From NCBI GenBank assembly GCA_934045075.1, contig OW203734.1, forward strand, positions 19,074,182-19,138,181: a DNA stretch of 64,000 bases. The letters run 5' to 3'. This document shows positions 33,701 to 43,401 of this stretch, one piece after another (position 1 is the first letter of the stretch; the number at the start of each line of letters is the position of its first letter). The DNA is from Yponomeuta sedellus (taxonomy: Eukaryota > Arthropoda > Insecta > Lepidoptera > Yponomeutidae). The notes under the pieces were generated by a model. The model saw nothing but the letters and a program-made list of their open reading frames with translations, was not told the origin of the DNA and made no database searches. The translations under genes and the position numbers were made by a program.

Positions 33701-35138
33701 GCTAAAAATTTCACCCATGCCGGGATTTTAAATTTGTTCCTTAGCACGGGTTAGTGCATTAAAAATAAAAATAGTGTAATCATGTGGGTACAGTGATATC
33801 GTTCCGATGTTAAACCTAACTGCAAAGTAGGTGGTCGGGGCTGTAAGTAATGCAATTTGCTTAAGTCAGATGTCGCTGCCTGTACGTAATACAGAGAATA
33901 TTGTAAAAGAGGTTCGAAATTTTACTGATGCCGTGAGTCGCCCATTGGCTCAATTGGTAGAGCGCTGGTACGGATAGCCAGAGGTTGCGGGTTCGAATCC
34001 CGGCATGGGTGAAATTTTTAGCCTCTAAATAGGTTTTTAAAATTGTGAAGTTTAATTGGTAGCTATTGGACAAAAGTATTGATTTTTAAAGTCAAAACGC
34101 AGGGAAACTGCAACAATACTGAACAAGCCTTTACAAGAGTAAAATAATATTTTGTAACATGCCTTTTAGCTTGACATTTTGTTATTACATTAGCAATCTG
34201 TTTTCAAAAGGCAAAAACTAAAAGTGATGACATGAATCTAAGGGAGAATAATTTTATTCTTCTTTCTATTTGTTACTGACAGTCCCAGATCAATATCAAC
34301 CTTTGTATGTCCCCACTGCTGGGGCACGGGTCTCTACCTGGATTCTCAGGCAGTGGCAGGCCTTACTGTCAGAAGTTATCGAACAGCCTCTGACATGGAT
34401 TAACGACTGCCATTACAATACAGCCGGCACCAACGGCTTAAGTGCCTTGCGAAGCAAGGAAGCGCTCGGAAAAATGCCACTAGCGGTAGTCACGGGACGG
34501 TCACCCCTCCCTTATTATAAAAATATAAAAGCCTTTTATTTGTCCATTTAAAAGAGTATGTTTACATGTCAATTGTTTACTGAAATAAAATTATTCAATA
34601 ATTTAGTTCTACTAAGTCATTAAAGTAGTTTTTATCATATTTAGTTATTATTTAGTCATGTGGTTTTTTTTTTAAAGGACCCCGTCGCGGGTACACGCCT
34701 CCTCCAACCTATTCCATGTATCCCTGTCCATAGACTTTTCTTCCACCCCCTTGCCGCCCTCTCGAGCTCATCTGCCCATTTTGTTTTTGGCCTGCCTCTT
34801 GCCCTAGTGCCTGCAAACGATATTAATAACAATAAAAAAAAAGCTAACCCTTTCCCTGCTCAATTCCAGGTGAACCGTGACGACATAACAATAAAAACAA
34901 ACTAACCCCTTTCCCCGCTCAATTCCAGGTGAACCGTGCCCCCTGCCTCCGCAGGAGAACGTACCGCGCCCACGGTCGCATCAACCCCTACATGTCGTCG
35001 CCCTGCCACATCGAGGTTTGCCTCAGCGAGCGCGAGGACGCCGTGGCCCGTGCAGCGCCTGCCGACACCGCGCCCGCCAAGAAGAAGCTCTCCAAGAAGA
35101 AATTGGCCCGCCAGAAGGAGAAGATGATGAGGGAGTAG
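30780..35138 (+). CDS. RpL17: Large-subunit ribosomal protein L17 (uL22 family)
   Basis: A component of the cytosolic 60S subunit near the peptide exit tunnel (family knowledge). Coding exons are 30780-30860, 30984-31256 and 34929-35138, all in phase 0 with GT-AG introns. They join to 187 codons, the usual insect length. The protein starts [20 protein letters not shown], continues with an uL22 core ([38 protein letters not shown]) and ends in a Lys-rich tail ([19 protein letters not shown]). Exon 2 starts after 'gccttctcag' and exon 3 after 'gctcaattccag'. Intron 2 is 3.67 kb and full of SINEs. No frame damage was found. Confidence 0.97.
31590..31660 (+). repeat. Family C 5' fragment with short TAAA microsatellite
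   Basis: 'ttgtatgtccctattgctgg' and 'cttcctgcattgcaggaagg' lead into (aaat)n. It lies in RpL17 intron 2. Confidence 0.5.
31725..31872 (-). mobile_element. tRNA-headed SINE, separate family
   Basis: The minus strand has an A box (ggtggcgcagcggtttgg) and a B box (gggttcgatccccggc), then a tail with 'ctcgggtcttggatgttat'. The tail resembles family A, but the head differs. It lies in RpL17 intron 2. Confidence 0.6.
32130..32252 (-). repeat. SINE family B fragment
   Basis: It holds the outer end and B-box region (gggattctaacccgcgacc), with a one-base change in the B box. Confidence 0.55.
32378..32640 (+). mobile_element. SINE family K, forward copy
   Basis: Its head runs 'gcagtggtagcgatgcgg' to 'ggttcgaatcctagcagg' and its body through 'tgacattgtcttttaagtta' to 'gagatttcaggtctcacta'. 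It lies in RpL17 intron 2, facing the reverse copy at 32771-33033. Confidence 0.65.
32650..33290 (+). repeat. Family C copy split by a SINE insertion
   Basis: Bases 32650-32770 and 33034-33290 are the two halves of one family C copy. The string 'cttgcaagactagt' ends the first half (32757-32770) and begins the second (33034-33047), which is a 14-bp target-site duplication. Confidence 0.75.
32771..33033 (-). mobile_element. SINE family K, reverse copy, with 14-bp target-site duplication
   Basis: The minus-strand head at 32950-33025 reads 'gcggtggtagcggagcgg' and 'gtgggttcgaaccacggc'. The body continues to 'tctcaggtctaactaact'. It is flanked by the direct repeat described for the host copy, as expected for target-primed reverse transcription. 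Confidence 0.8.
33420..34045. repeat. SINE family B long palindrome in RpL17 intron 2
   Basis: Arms of roughly 180 bases (about 33504-33682 and 33729-33906) are inverted copies containing 'gcgacatctgacttaagc' and its complement. The right arm continues into a tRNA-like head at 33948-34012 (ggctcaattggtagagcgc, gggttcgaatcccggc). The left side has an extra outer end (33420-33500). It looks like two copies joined tail to tail. Confidence 0.75.
34290..34508 (+). repeat. Family C, internally deleted copy
   Basis: 'tatgtccccactgctgggg' runs almost directly into 'gcaggccttactgtcagaag'. The 'ccggattggtgg' segment is deleted. Confidence 0.6.
34672..34825 (-). pseudogene. LINE reverse transcriptase C-terminal fragment
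   Basis: The minus strand encodes [19 protein letters not shown] and [10 protein letters not shown], a classic non-LTR retrotransposon C-terminus, ending at an A-run. It lies about 45 bp upstream of the duplicated RpL17 splice-acceptor region. Confidence 0.7.
34828..34938 (+). promoter_or_regulatory. Duplicated RpL17 intron 2 acceptor (decoy plus functional site)
   Basis: A ~59-bp unit comprising the pyrimidine tract (ctaaccctttccctgctc), 'aattccag' and the first 10 exon bases (gtgaaccgtg) occurs twice. Copy 1 has its AG at 34868-34869, and copy 2 has the functional AG at 34927-34928. Use of the first site would read Val-Asn-Arg, then eight new residues, then TAA at 34903-34905. Confidence 0.85.
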
Positions 35139-35151
35139 GCGGCTAAGGGTT

Positions 35152-35157
35152 AATAAA
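35152..35157 (+). terminator. RpL17 polyadenylation signal
   Basis: AATAAA lies 14 bases after the stop codon. This gives a very short 3' UTR, as is usual for ribosomal protein mRNAs. Confidence 0.75.
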
Positions 35158-35259
35158 GTACTTGCTAAAGTATTGGCGGGTTTTATTGAAGGACTCCTGC
35201 TTGATGGCCGTTTTAGGGTTTTCTCTATAAAGTGTAGGTTTTTGTTCGGTAAGCGACTT

Positions 35260-35734
35260 TCTGCAGCAACGTTCGAAAGGATAATTATCCGTGATAATTA
35301 TTTTGATAAAAATAGCTCGATAATTATCAATTAATAATAACAAAAATTTCGTTTATGCGAAGCAAACAAAACCAAGCAGCAAGGTCTTAGTTGGCTATTA
35401 GGATTAGGTCAACAAATAAGTTCTACTGCAGCAGCAACACTGCCAATGGAAATACAATCATCATCGGATGAAGATATTCCTTTGGCATCTTTGGTCAATC
35501 CAATATAATATAATATATATTTAGAATGTCGAGTCTGATGGACACTTAAATTTGTGTTGGATTTTAAATAAAAATCATAAAATTTGTTTTTGTAGAATTG
35601 ACCATGGGTACGTTGCCAGTGGTGATGACTGGGAACAAGGGTGCAAATTAATTTCTTACACGGGTGATAATTATCCGATAATTATCACCCGTGCAGCATA
35701 ATTATCTTGATAATTTCGAACCCTGTTCTGCAGC
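35260..35734 (+). mobile_element. hAT-type DNA transposon remnant
   Basis: An 8-bp direct repeat, tctgcagc, flanks the element (35260-35267 and 35727-35734); 8-bp duplications are the hAT hallmark. The right end on the reverse strand reads cagggttcgaaattatc, a hAT-like terminus, and the left end (aacgttcgaaaggataatt) is a decayed match. Inside are repeated 'gataattatc' motifs and a short coding relic. It lies just past RpL17. Confidence 0.7.
35341..35508 (+). pseudogene. Transposase C-terminal relic
   Basis: This 55-codon open stretch bounded by stops encodes QGLSWLLGLGQQISS and ends SSSDEDIPLASLVNPI. An acidic Ser-rich tail is common in transposases. With the flanking hAT ends, it is probably the last piece of the transposase exon. 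Confidence 0.45.
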
Positions 35735-36320
35735 GATTCCGTTGGTGCGTTTAGTGATATCTGGTCTTGTGACATTCAATCCATGGTCGGTTACGTAAGA
35801 TACAGTGCATGCATAAACTTGAAGTAGCATTAAATGACGTAGGTAGTGTTTATGTTATGATCATCGTACTGCCGATAGCACATAAATTTTTACATGTAGA
35901 GTACACATAATTATGTAAAAATTTATGTGCTCAGTTTATTATTTGTTTAGTTTATTACTAAATTTAAATCACCAGTTTCATTAAGGACAAATTTGCAACC
36001 AAAATGTAAAGGTTGACCTGCTGCTGCCTTGAAAACCACCTTGTACGCCCAAAGGCATAGCATAGTGAACTTTATCTAATACCGAAGATCTGTACATACC
36101 TACACTGATTGAAATCAATGGAATTGAAATTAAAGAAGACCCATAGTTTAGTAATTACTATTCAAATGTCTTGAAATGCAATGCATAGGTTTTGTAATTA
36201 CCTACTTTAGTAAACTTTTAATACACTTTGTTACATTACTAACTTAAAACTTACATATTTTTACATTGAGATAGGTAACCACCACGGATTTTAAAACACT
36301 GTACCTACGTATTAGTTTTC
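35735..36320. other. Spacer with a small palindrome, no gene
   Basis: A hairpin at 35878-35932 has 18-base arms (gcacataaatttttacat and its complement). The remainder is AT-rich with no ORF. It could include the 3' UTR of the minus-strand gene next to it. Confidence 0.45.
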
Positions 36321-36325
36321 TCCAA

Positions 36326-36873
36326 CTAAAAATAAGTTGTAGGTGTTAGTTCCACAGATTCCACTTGGTTAGCCCTTCTTTGTACGCGATGTATCAATTT
36401 CTCGTTCTCTTCCTTAATTCTATGTATCTCTGTACAGATTTCGCAGTAGCAGTTCTCCAAGTGAAAGTTTGCTTCGGCTAGTTTTTTGGCTACACAACTG
36501 GCTTCAAGTCGTCTGTTTATGGAGTAGTTTATTTTGTCTTTCAAAGCCTCGTTCTCTGTTATTAGGTGCGTCTTGCGACAAACGCAGCAGGGAAGCATCA
36601 TCGTGAGCGGCTCTAGAACTTCAAACTTTTTAGTCTGTGGTTAAGATCGCGTAGCCTGGATATCTCGACTTTGGCACTAGCAATTTGGTTGTGTAGTTTC
36701 TTGTTCTTCTCCTTGAGGCCGATAGCTCTGGACATTTCCTGGTGCTGTTTCTCTGTGGCCTCTAGCAGGTCGCGTTTCAGCTGAGTATTTTCGCAACGTA
36801 TTTTGTCCAATTTCGATTCCAAGTTTGAAGGCACAGTTTTCTTATAGTCTGAAAGAGATGATTGTTTTTTCAT
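36326..36873 (-). CDS. Coiled-coil protein with two CxxCxxxH modules; reading frame split in two
   Basis: The family was not recognised. ORF 1 (36873 to 36613, 86 codons) starts MKKQSSLSDYKKT in a favourable context (taacatg) and is almost all charged heptad-type helix (KIRCENTQLKRDLLEATEK; KEKNKKLHNQI). ORF 2 (36601 to 36326, 91 codons) has C5-x2-C8-x3-H12, then ENEAL, and again C53-x2-C56-x3-H60, then ENEKL, an internal duplication. The ORFs are 11 bases apart in different frames. In ORF 2's frame the sequence stays open upstream through KKFEVLEPLT to an A5 run (36627-36631), where one extra base would join both into ~182 residues. Either a frameshift (real or sequence error) or a dicistronic message is possible. 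Confidence 0.55.
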
Positions 36874-37209
36874 GTTACGGTGAATACTTGATACACGGGA
36901 TGATTTTGTGATTTCGCCAGGAAATTTTGTGACGCCCGAAAAATTACATTTCTGTCAAATGTTCTGTTGTGGTTCTGTCAGAGGGAAATAAAAAAGCGAT
37001 TGGTTTGTCTTTGCTCCTTTTAAAGAGTTTGGTTTCGACGGGTGCGTTCGTGGCGTTTAAACCCTAATGCAAGTCGAACCCACGGCCTTCAGCATAATAA
37101 TCAGACGTGAACCCGCTTACCAACATCAAATGCAGTCTTCTGTGTCTGCACTCTTTATAATTTTATAGTTATTCCCTCCTAACAGTCATTCTTCAGCTTC
37201 ACTTATGTT

Positions 37210-37460
37210 ACAGTGTGCAAATAAAACATGATGGGGTGGTAGAGCGGTAGGAGAACGCTTGTATTCGATAGGTCTTGGCCTCCAATCTCGGCGTGCAAAT
37301 ATAACAATGTGGTCTAAGTAAATAAGTGAATTTGTAGCATACAGAAGTAAAGCATCGTGAGGAAACCTGAGCCCGGGATGCTTCAGCGCTTAAATATTGC
37401 CAATTCGCGGTTGGCAGGCGTGGCGACTCCCTGTCAATTATGAAACAGTTTTTATGTAGC
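37210..37460 (+). repeat. tRNA-headed SINE, diverged
   Basis: 'ggggtggtagagcggtagg' resembles an A box. 'catcgtgaggaaacctgag' is a body string typical of the family K group, and the tail reaches 'tttttatgtagcc'. The B box is degraded. Confidence 0.45.
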
Positions 37461-37589
37461 CTTCATAATATGGGGGTCCCTGATATTTCCCTTTAAAACA
37501 GAATAATTAAACTGCCTATGAGGTGTGTTGTGTATCTGTGGTTGTAATCGTGTTTTTATAAATAACTCTCCGTACCTAGCTTTAACTAC

Positions 37590-37878
37590 CAGAGTGCTTA
37601 GTGCGAGTTTTTTAACTACTCGATCGCGTTAACGTAAAGTCATATTTCTATGGCATCGAGGAAGCGCCACCTAGCGACAAGTATGGAAATTAAAATTGCT
37701 GAGTGCGACTTGTAATGGTTTACGTTGAGAAGTGAACACGTTTACCAGCCAAAACACGAATAAACGCGAGTGCGAGTTGTACTGTGACAGCGTTTTGCCA
37801 GTTCGAACGGTGAACTTAATCATACTCACTACACAATGCTCGATTAACGCGGTAGTAAAGTTATTCGATTTATAGTTT
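37590..37878. mobile_element. MITE family E, second copy, right end lost
   Basis: It is almost base-for-base like 5903-6180 (agtgcttagtgcgagtttt, gcgccacctagcgacaagt), but the sequence departs before the right inverted end. Confidence 0.7.
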
Positions 37879-37984
37879 ACTATGACAATTCGATGGACAT
37901 CAAAAGTCGATTAACCCACAAATTACCAAGTATACGTAGATTTGCTACACATTGTACGTAGAATTATCCCAATTAACTACGTTA

Positions 37985-38345
37985 TCGTTATCAACCCTTG
38001 TATGTCCCCACTGCTGGGGCACGGGTCTCTTCCTGCATCGCAGGAAGGTTAGGCCGTACTCCACCACGGGGGCCAATTCCGGATTGGTGGAGGAGTGTAA
38101 GACAGTGGCGGGCCTTACTGTCAGAAGTTATCAAGCCGCCCATAAGGCCACTGACATGGCTTAACGACTGCCATTATATGACAGCCGGCACCAACGGCTT
38201 AGCGTGCCTTGCGAAGCACGGAAGCGCTCGGAAAAATGCCAATAGGGGACGCTCACCCATCCCGTACCTGACCGAGCCTGTTGTTGCTTAACCAAGTGAT
38301 TGATTCCAATCATTCGGTTCGCCTAGGTCACGAGCGCTTCTACGA
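37985..38345 (+). repeat. Interspersed repeat family C, near full length
   Basis: It is collinear with 10525-10888, starting 'gttatcaacccttgtatg' and ending 'cacgagcgcttct'. Both ends are clear here, making it a good reference copy. Confidence 0.7.
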
Positions 38346-38671
38346 ATTGTAGTTAAATGAAACTCGGCCCAGCCCTCCTAGCCCAGCCTTACTAACATTC
38401 CACTCTATCGAGTGAAGCATTTAGACAACTCCTAAGTGTCAGAAAATGTATGCATTTGACAGCCGGAGTAGCTTAAAAAAAGTAAAAATCAACGTCACTC
38501 AACTCGGTAGATACTTACATAACAATGCCCCAGGAAATAGGTGCGTCGACATCTCTGCATACAGTGTTGTCTTGCTCATTCATTGAGGCAATTGGTCCAT
38601 AGATACGCGCGTCGGGCCTCCAGCCGCGTCGATTCCTCGTTGCATCCAACGTGATCAGCCATCGCATGTTG

Positions 38672-39055
38672 ACTTGTGTGTGGCGCAGCGGTAGCACATC
38701 TGCCTGCCATGCGAGAGGTCCAGGGTTCAAACCCCGGCTGGGGACAAAAAAAAACTGTTAGAGGTTTCATTACCAACTGGCTGAACCTTATTTTAATCCT
38801 GGCCGATCGCATCTCGACGTTTGGATTGACATGATGTTTTTATATGGCTCTCTGTTTTTCTTCTTGTGCTGAATAAATTCTATTGTATATAGTTTCCACT
38901 GAATACGTGTTTAAATCACTCTATAAAAAAACTCCCAGGTCTTGGTTGTTTACATGTTTGTGATGTCGCTGTTTCTGGTTGCCACGACAGTGTCCTAGTG
39001 GGGCCAGAAGCAATGTAATGCATGTAACTATGTAACTGTTATTATTGTTATGATA
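38672..39055 (+). mobile_element. SINE family A, interrupted copy
   Basis: The head (38672-38755, ggcgcagcggtagcac, gggttcaaaccccggc) is separated from the tail (38927-39055, cccaggtcttggttgttt) by about 170 bp of foreign sequence. A-runs lie on both sides of the insert. Confidence 0.65.
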
Positions 39056-39059
39056 TTTC

Positions 39060-39165
39060 TTAATGAATCACGATGCTCATATATTAAACGGGTCTTATTG
39101 CGGTTATTAATTAAACGTATTACCTATTAAATAATCGCGATTAGACCCGTTAATGTCTTACGTTT
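39060..39165. repeat. Penelope-like terminal remnant, family 2 (hairpin)
   Basis: 'atattaaacgggtcttattg' and 'cgcgattagacccgttaat' are inverted about a short centre. Confidence 0.45.
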
Positions 39166-39237
39166 TCGGAGCGTTGCAGTTGACTTGTATGGTAAGACGT
39201 TTGCACGTAAACGTACGTGCAAAATACACGTTTTAGT

Positions 39238-40440
39238 TACCGGTCATAGCGCAGCGGTAGAACGCTAGCCTCGCCGTTCGGGAGGTCGTAGTTTTGATCC
39301 AGGGAGCGAGTCTGTAAAACGCATAGTTCAAGAGTCATATTAGTCCGGTAATGGTTGTTTCACACTATCGGTAGTCTACTAACCAATCGCATAATAATGG
39401 TATAAACCCTGCCACTTAACTCGGCGTCTCGCGCGATTCTATCTTCTTCGCGAGAGATGTATATTTAATTTGCGCGGGTTATCCCCTGGCATGATATTGC
39501 TTTGTAGGCTACCGAATTCAGTCAAATAACTATCATTGTCGTGCTTATATCATTCTATTGACAAACTATGTAAGTATTAGTCTCTAAGGCCTGAATCAAT
39601 GACATTGTTTTCTGAGTTACGTAGGTACATTTGGGAAGTTGGTAGTGGTCGTAGTTTTGATCCAGGGGGGCGAGTCTGTAAAACGCATAGTTCAAGAGTC
39701 ATATTAGTCCGGTAATGGTTGTTTCACACTATCGGTAGTCTACTAACCAATCGCATAATAATGGTATAAACCCTGCCACTTAACTCGGCGTCTCGCGCGA
39801 TTCTATCTTCTTCGCGAGAGATGTATATTTAATTTGCGCGGGTTATCCCCTGGCATGATATTGCTTTGTAGGCTACCGAATTCAGGCAAATAACTATCAT
39901 TGTCGTGCTTATATAATTCTATTGACAAACTATGTAAGTATTAGTCTCTAAGGCCTGAATCAATGACATTGTTTTCTGAGTTACGTAGGTACATTTGGGA
40001 AGTTGGTAGTGGTCGTAGTTTTGATCCAGGGGGGCGAGTCTGTAAAACGCATAGTTCAAGAGTCATATTAGTCCGGTAATGGTTGTTTCACACTATCGGT
40101 AGTCTACTAACCAATCGCATAATAATGGTATAAACCCTGCCACTTAACTCGGCGTCTCGCGCGATTCTATCTTCTTCGCGAGAGATGTATATTTAATTTG
40201 CGCGGGTTATCCCCTGGCATGATATTGCTTTGTAGGCTACCGAATTCAGGCAAATAACTATCATTGTCGTGCTTATATCATTCTATTGACAAACTATGTA
40301 AGTATTAGTCTCTAAGGCCTGAATCAATGACATTGTTTTCTGAGTTACGTAGGTACATTTGGGAAGTTGGTAGTAGCAATACCACACGTTAATGTGAAGG
40401 AAAACCTCGCGAGGAAAGCCGAGTGTCCGAGGAGTTGGCA
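39238..40440 (+). repeat. SINE family K with a 364-bp unit triplicated inside
   Basis: A tRNA-like head (39240-39305, tagcgcagcggtagaacgc) is followed by three nearly identical units starting at 39284, 39647 and 40011 (periods 363 and 364). Each runs from 'ggtcgtagttttgatccag' to 'gggaagttggtagt'. The body then resumes (gtgaaggaaaacctcgcg). Only about three differences among the units were seen by eye, so the amplification is recent or homogenised. Confidence 0.85.
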
Positions 40441-40497
40441 TACTTCTCAGCGATGAGCACGCTTGGTTATTAAGCCCGTATGGGCGTGTCGGAGCCT

Positions 40498-40970
40498 TTT
40501 CTCAGACAGTATTCCCTCGCTGAGAAAAGTCGTGTGCCCTGCAGTCGGACGTTTATAGGCTAAACGAACGATCTAAAAAGAACGATTAATTTGGTCCAGG
40601 GAGCCAATTCTCACTTCATTAGCAAATAAGTCTTATACAACTCAAATGCTTATGTATGACTTGGAATTCTACGTAATAAGTCGAGCGGCAGCCAAAATCT
40701 GTAGGTATATTCTGAACACCATGCTAGATTTAATTCGAATGAGAAAATGAATGTCTAATGACTATAGAGTTGTCTATCTTATTTTTATGCGACAAATATC
40801 TAGGTAAGCCTTTGAATATTTTGCGTCTACGCTTTCAATTCGCATGGGCGAGAATCGGCCTCCTTATTCTTCTTCAGGCTATATTATGTAGTCCACTGCT
40901 GGACATAGCCCTCCCCTAATGAGCGCCATAGCGCCCTGTCTTTAGCTTGCCGCTCCCATTGGCCTCCTAG
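40498..40970. repeat. Repeat tails: family J (+) and family H LINE end (-)
   Basis: The family J tail lies at 40498-40565 (cctgcagtcggacgtttata). The minus-strand LINE end lies at 40868-40945 (tcttcaggctatattatgt, ccctaatgagcgccatagc), the complement of the C-terminal coding tail at 50330-50460. Confidence 0.55.
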
Positions 40971-40984
40971 TCCCCACTGTAATA

Positions 40985-41485
40985 CCCTGTGATATGCTAA
41001 GAAAGCAAGGACATCACAAAGATGAAAATACACTCTGACTGAGGCCATTTATACAAATCAAGTACGGCCGCTAGGTGCCTGTATCTTAAAACTACCATTC
41101 ATGGTTTACCATGGCAATTCAATGTAGGTATATCTATTGCAAAGTCTGATAACCCACAGATTAACAAGTGGAATATGAAGACTGCTACGCAATGTACAAC
41201 GAATTGTGTTAATAAATTATGAATAATTGTACTCCTATGAAACTGGCCCCTTGTCTCTGCCTACGCTACCGCCATAAATGCGTAAGTTTATTAAAGGTGT
41301 GTGTTATCACTAGTAATTATATCAAAAATATATGACATTCCTTATCCAATAGCACAGACATTTGTCTATGGTAATAGTACCTAAATATTATTGAAAATAT
41401 TTAATAGTTATTTTTCTGGTACGTAAGCTACTTACGTCACTATTTATGTTAAGTCCTATTTTGTTCCACATGAAGCAATAAACGA
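40985..41485. other. SINE fragment then spacer
   Basis: The 'ctgactgaggccatttatac' body fragment lies near 41035. The rest is AT-rich with no supported gene. Confidence 0.4.
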
Positions 41486-41504
41486 ACTTGAACTTGATAA
41501 ACAT

Positions 41505-41735
41505 AACCTCACGCATGTATCCCAGAGGGGTAGGCAGAGACCAGGGACTGCCACTTGCCATGATCTTGACAGATCACTTTCGCTTCAACGGCGTTCATAA
41601 GTCGGCATGCACGCACGCCGGTTCGGGGTACTTTTTATCCTCCCCTTTGCTAATACATCCCCTATTTGGTCGATGTATGTCCGCCTGGGATGTCCCTTAC
41701 CAGCCCTTCCACTCACATAACTCGAAAAAGTTTTG
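41505..41735 (-). pseudogene. LINE reverse transcriptase C-terminal fragment (family I)
   Basis: The minus strand carries the VSGRAGKGHPRRTYIDQIGD motif and the tail with 'cccagaggggtaggcagag'. It matches 44505-44912 in the opposite direction. Confidence 0.65.
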
Positions 41736-41856
41736 GTTAAATTTATTTTAGCCTTACCCGGTTGCAAAGATAAAGCGATTATTCTCGCCCCCTGTATATC
41801 ACAGCTAGGCCCACTAAGCTCGCAGACTCGCTGCAGTAGTCGTGAAATCATCCCGC

Positions 41857-41953
41857 ATGTCGCACGTCCGCGCTTACGCTGTACTCTGCGCGTGCGCACT
41901 TCTGGCCGGGGCTGCGTGCGCGCCGCCTCGACGCGCGCAGAAGACCCAGAAAG
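41857..41953 (+). CDS. Candidate first coding exon with signal peptide
   Basis: A short reading frame starts MSHVRAYAVLCACALLAGAA, a textbook signal peptide: a short polar N-terminus, a 13-15 residue hydrophobic core and small residues at a likely cleavage site. It continues PPRRAQKTQK to a moderate donor (aaag|gttggt); unspliced, it stops at 41968. The local sequence is CpG-rich, unlike its neighbours, and an arthropod initiator-like 'gcagt' lies about 20 bases upstream. No downstream exon was established. It could instead be an open patch in an unrecognised element. Confidence 0.35.
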
Positions 41954-42069
41954 GTTGGTGGCAGATTTAAACGCCCTGTATCATTGTCAGTATTATTTAC
42001 AAAAAAAATATACAAATTTTGTAAAACCCCTCTCAAATGCAGTTTAAACAGGCCGTGGTAAATACTTGA

Positions 42070-42246
42070 CGTCCTCCAGCGCATCTGCCATGCGAGAGGT
42101 CCCGGGTTCGAACCCCGGCGGGGACAAAAAAAAGGCCGAGGATGGTTACATGTTTGTGATGTCGCTGTTTCTGGTTCCCACGACACAGGGTATAGAGAGT
42201 GGGGCCAGAAGCAATGTATGTGCCTGTAGGTAAATGTTATGTTATG
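42070..42246 (+). mobile_element. SINE family A, 5'-shortened copy
   Basis: The head begins within the anticodon arm (catctgccatgcgagagg), the B box is intact (ggttcgaaccccgg) and the tail is complete to 'atgttatgttatg'. Confidence 0.7.
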
Positions 42247-43335
42247 ATCAGTCTTGTACTATATTAATTAGGTAATTTGTATTTTTGTTCTATAATCGGA
42301 CTTACTGGGTGGTCATTTGATCAAATTTTACCTAGATTTTAGTTGCATTCGTCGTAATACAATGGAATTGACTCCATGCATGTAAAGCTTGACGAGCTGA
42401 ATACGTAATTAGTATTTCTTAATGATGCGCGATGCTCTTACATACCTATAGACGTCATTTATACTATCACGTAGTATAAAGTATTTAAGTATCTTTTTCA
42501 TTCTGTATTTATAATACATTTTCTATTCATATGGGTATTATTAAGTATTCTACTCTATACGGTATTATTAATTCTTTAGTATTGTTATTGCCCATGATTA
42601 TATCGCATCGCACCGCAGCGCAGTCTGTGACGCTCGTGGGGTAGCACATGGCACTGACTGAAAATCAGCGCTGTAGGCTTGTCCATCAGCATATTGCTAA
42701 GTCAGTTGCCATTTATAGCAGCAGTGACACGCCGTGACCTTTCGTTTTTCTTCGTTCTTTTTGTTTTTTTGTGAATGTTATATTTAGTACCTAATATGTA
42801 CCTAACCTAATTTGTTACTGTGGCGTGTGCACTGTTTCTATAATAAATGTTTTTTTTTCTTCTTTCTTCTTTCTTTCTAATCAATTCAAATGATATATTA
42901 TTGATCAATAATAACGGGTTCGATTCTCACTGGAGGCCCCGTATTTGTACCAATAGCCTCAGTCTGGGTGTATTTGTGATGTCTGTATCAAAGTTTGTGA
43001 TTGGTGTATCCAAGTTTGGGATGACAAGTGATTATGGGTGGAAGATATTCATAAAACTGTTGTTAAAACTGCGTTATTAACATGCTATCTACCTATTGAC
43101 TAAGGACATCTTTATAGTTTTTTGTCCACTTCTCCAAAATTATCTAGGTACATTTTGAAATAATAATAATAATAATTTATTGTACATATAGCAAAAACAC
43201 AAATACCTACAATCAAATGACAGAGACAGTGACTAAAGTATAGGTACGCACACACTTAAAATAGGCAGAGGCTGTACAACATGAGTTCAAACATAGTGTC
43301 GGTCTTCTATCCCCTAAACTAGGCAAAACCTGTAT
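42247..43335. other. No supported gene
   Basis: AT-rich spacer with a SINE-like fragment at 42915-42990 (gggttcgattctcactgg). Short ORFs are featureless. Confidence 0.4.
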
Positions 43336-43338
43336 CTT

Positions 43339-43350
43339 AGGGAATATACA

Positions 43351-43401
<51 letters not shown>

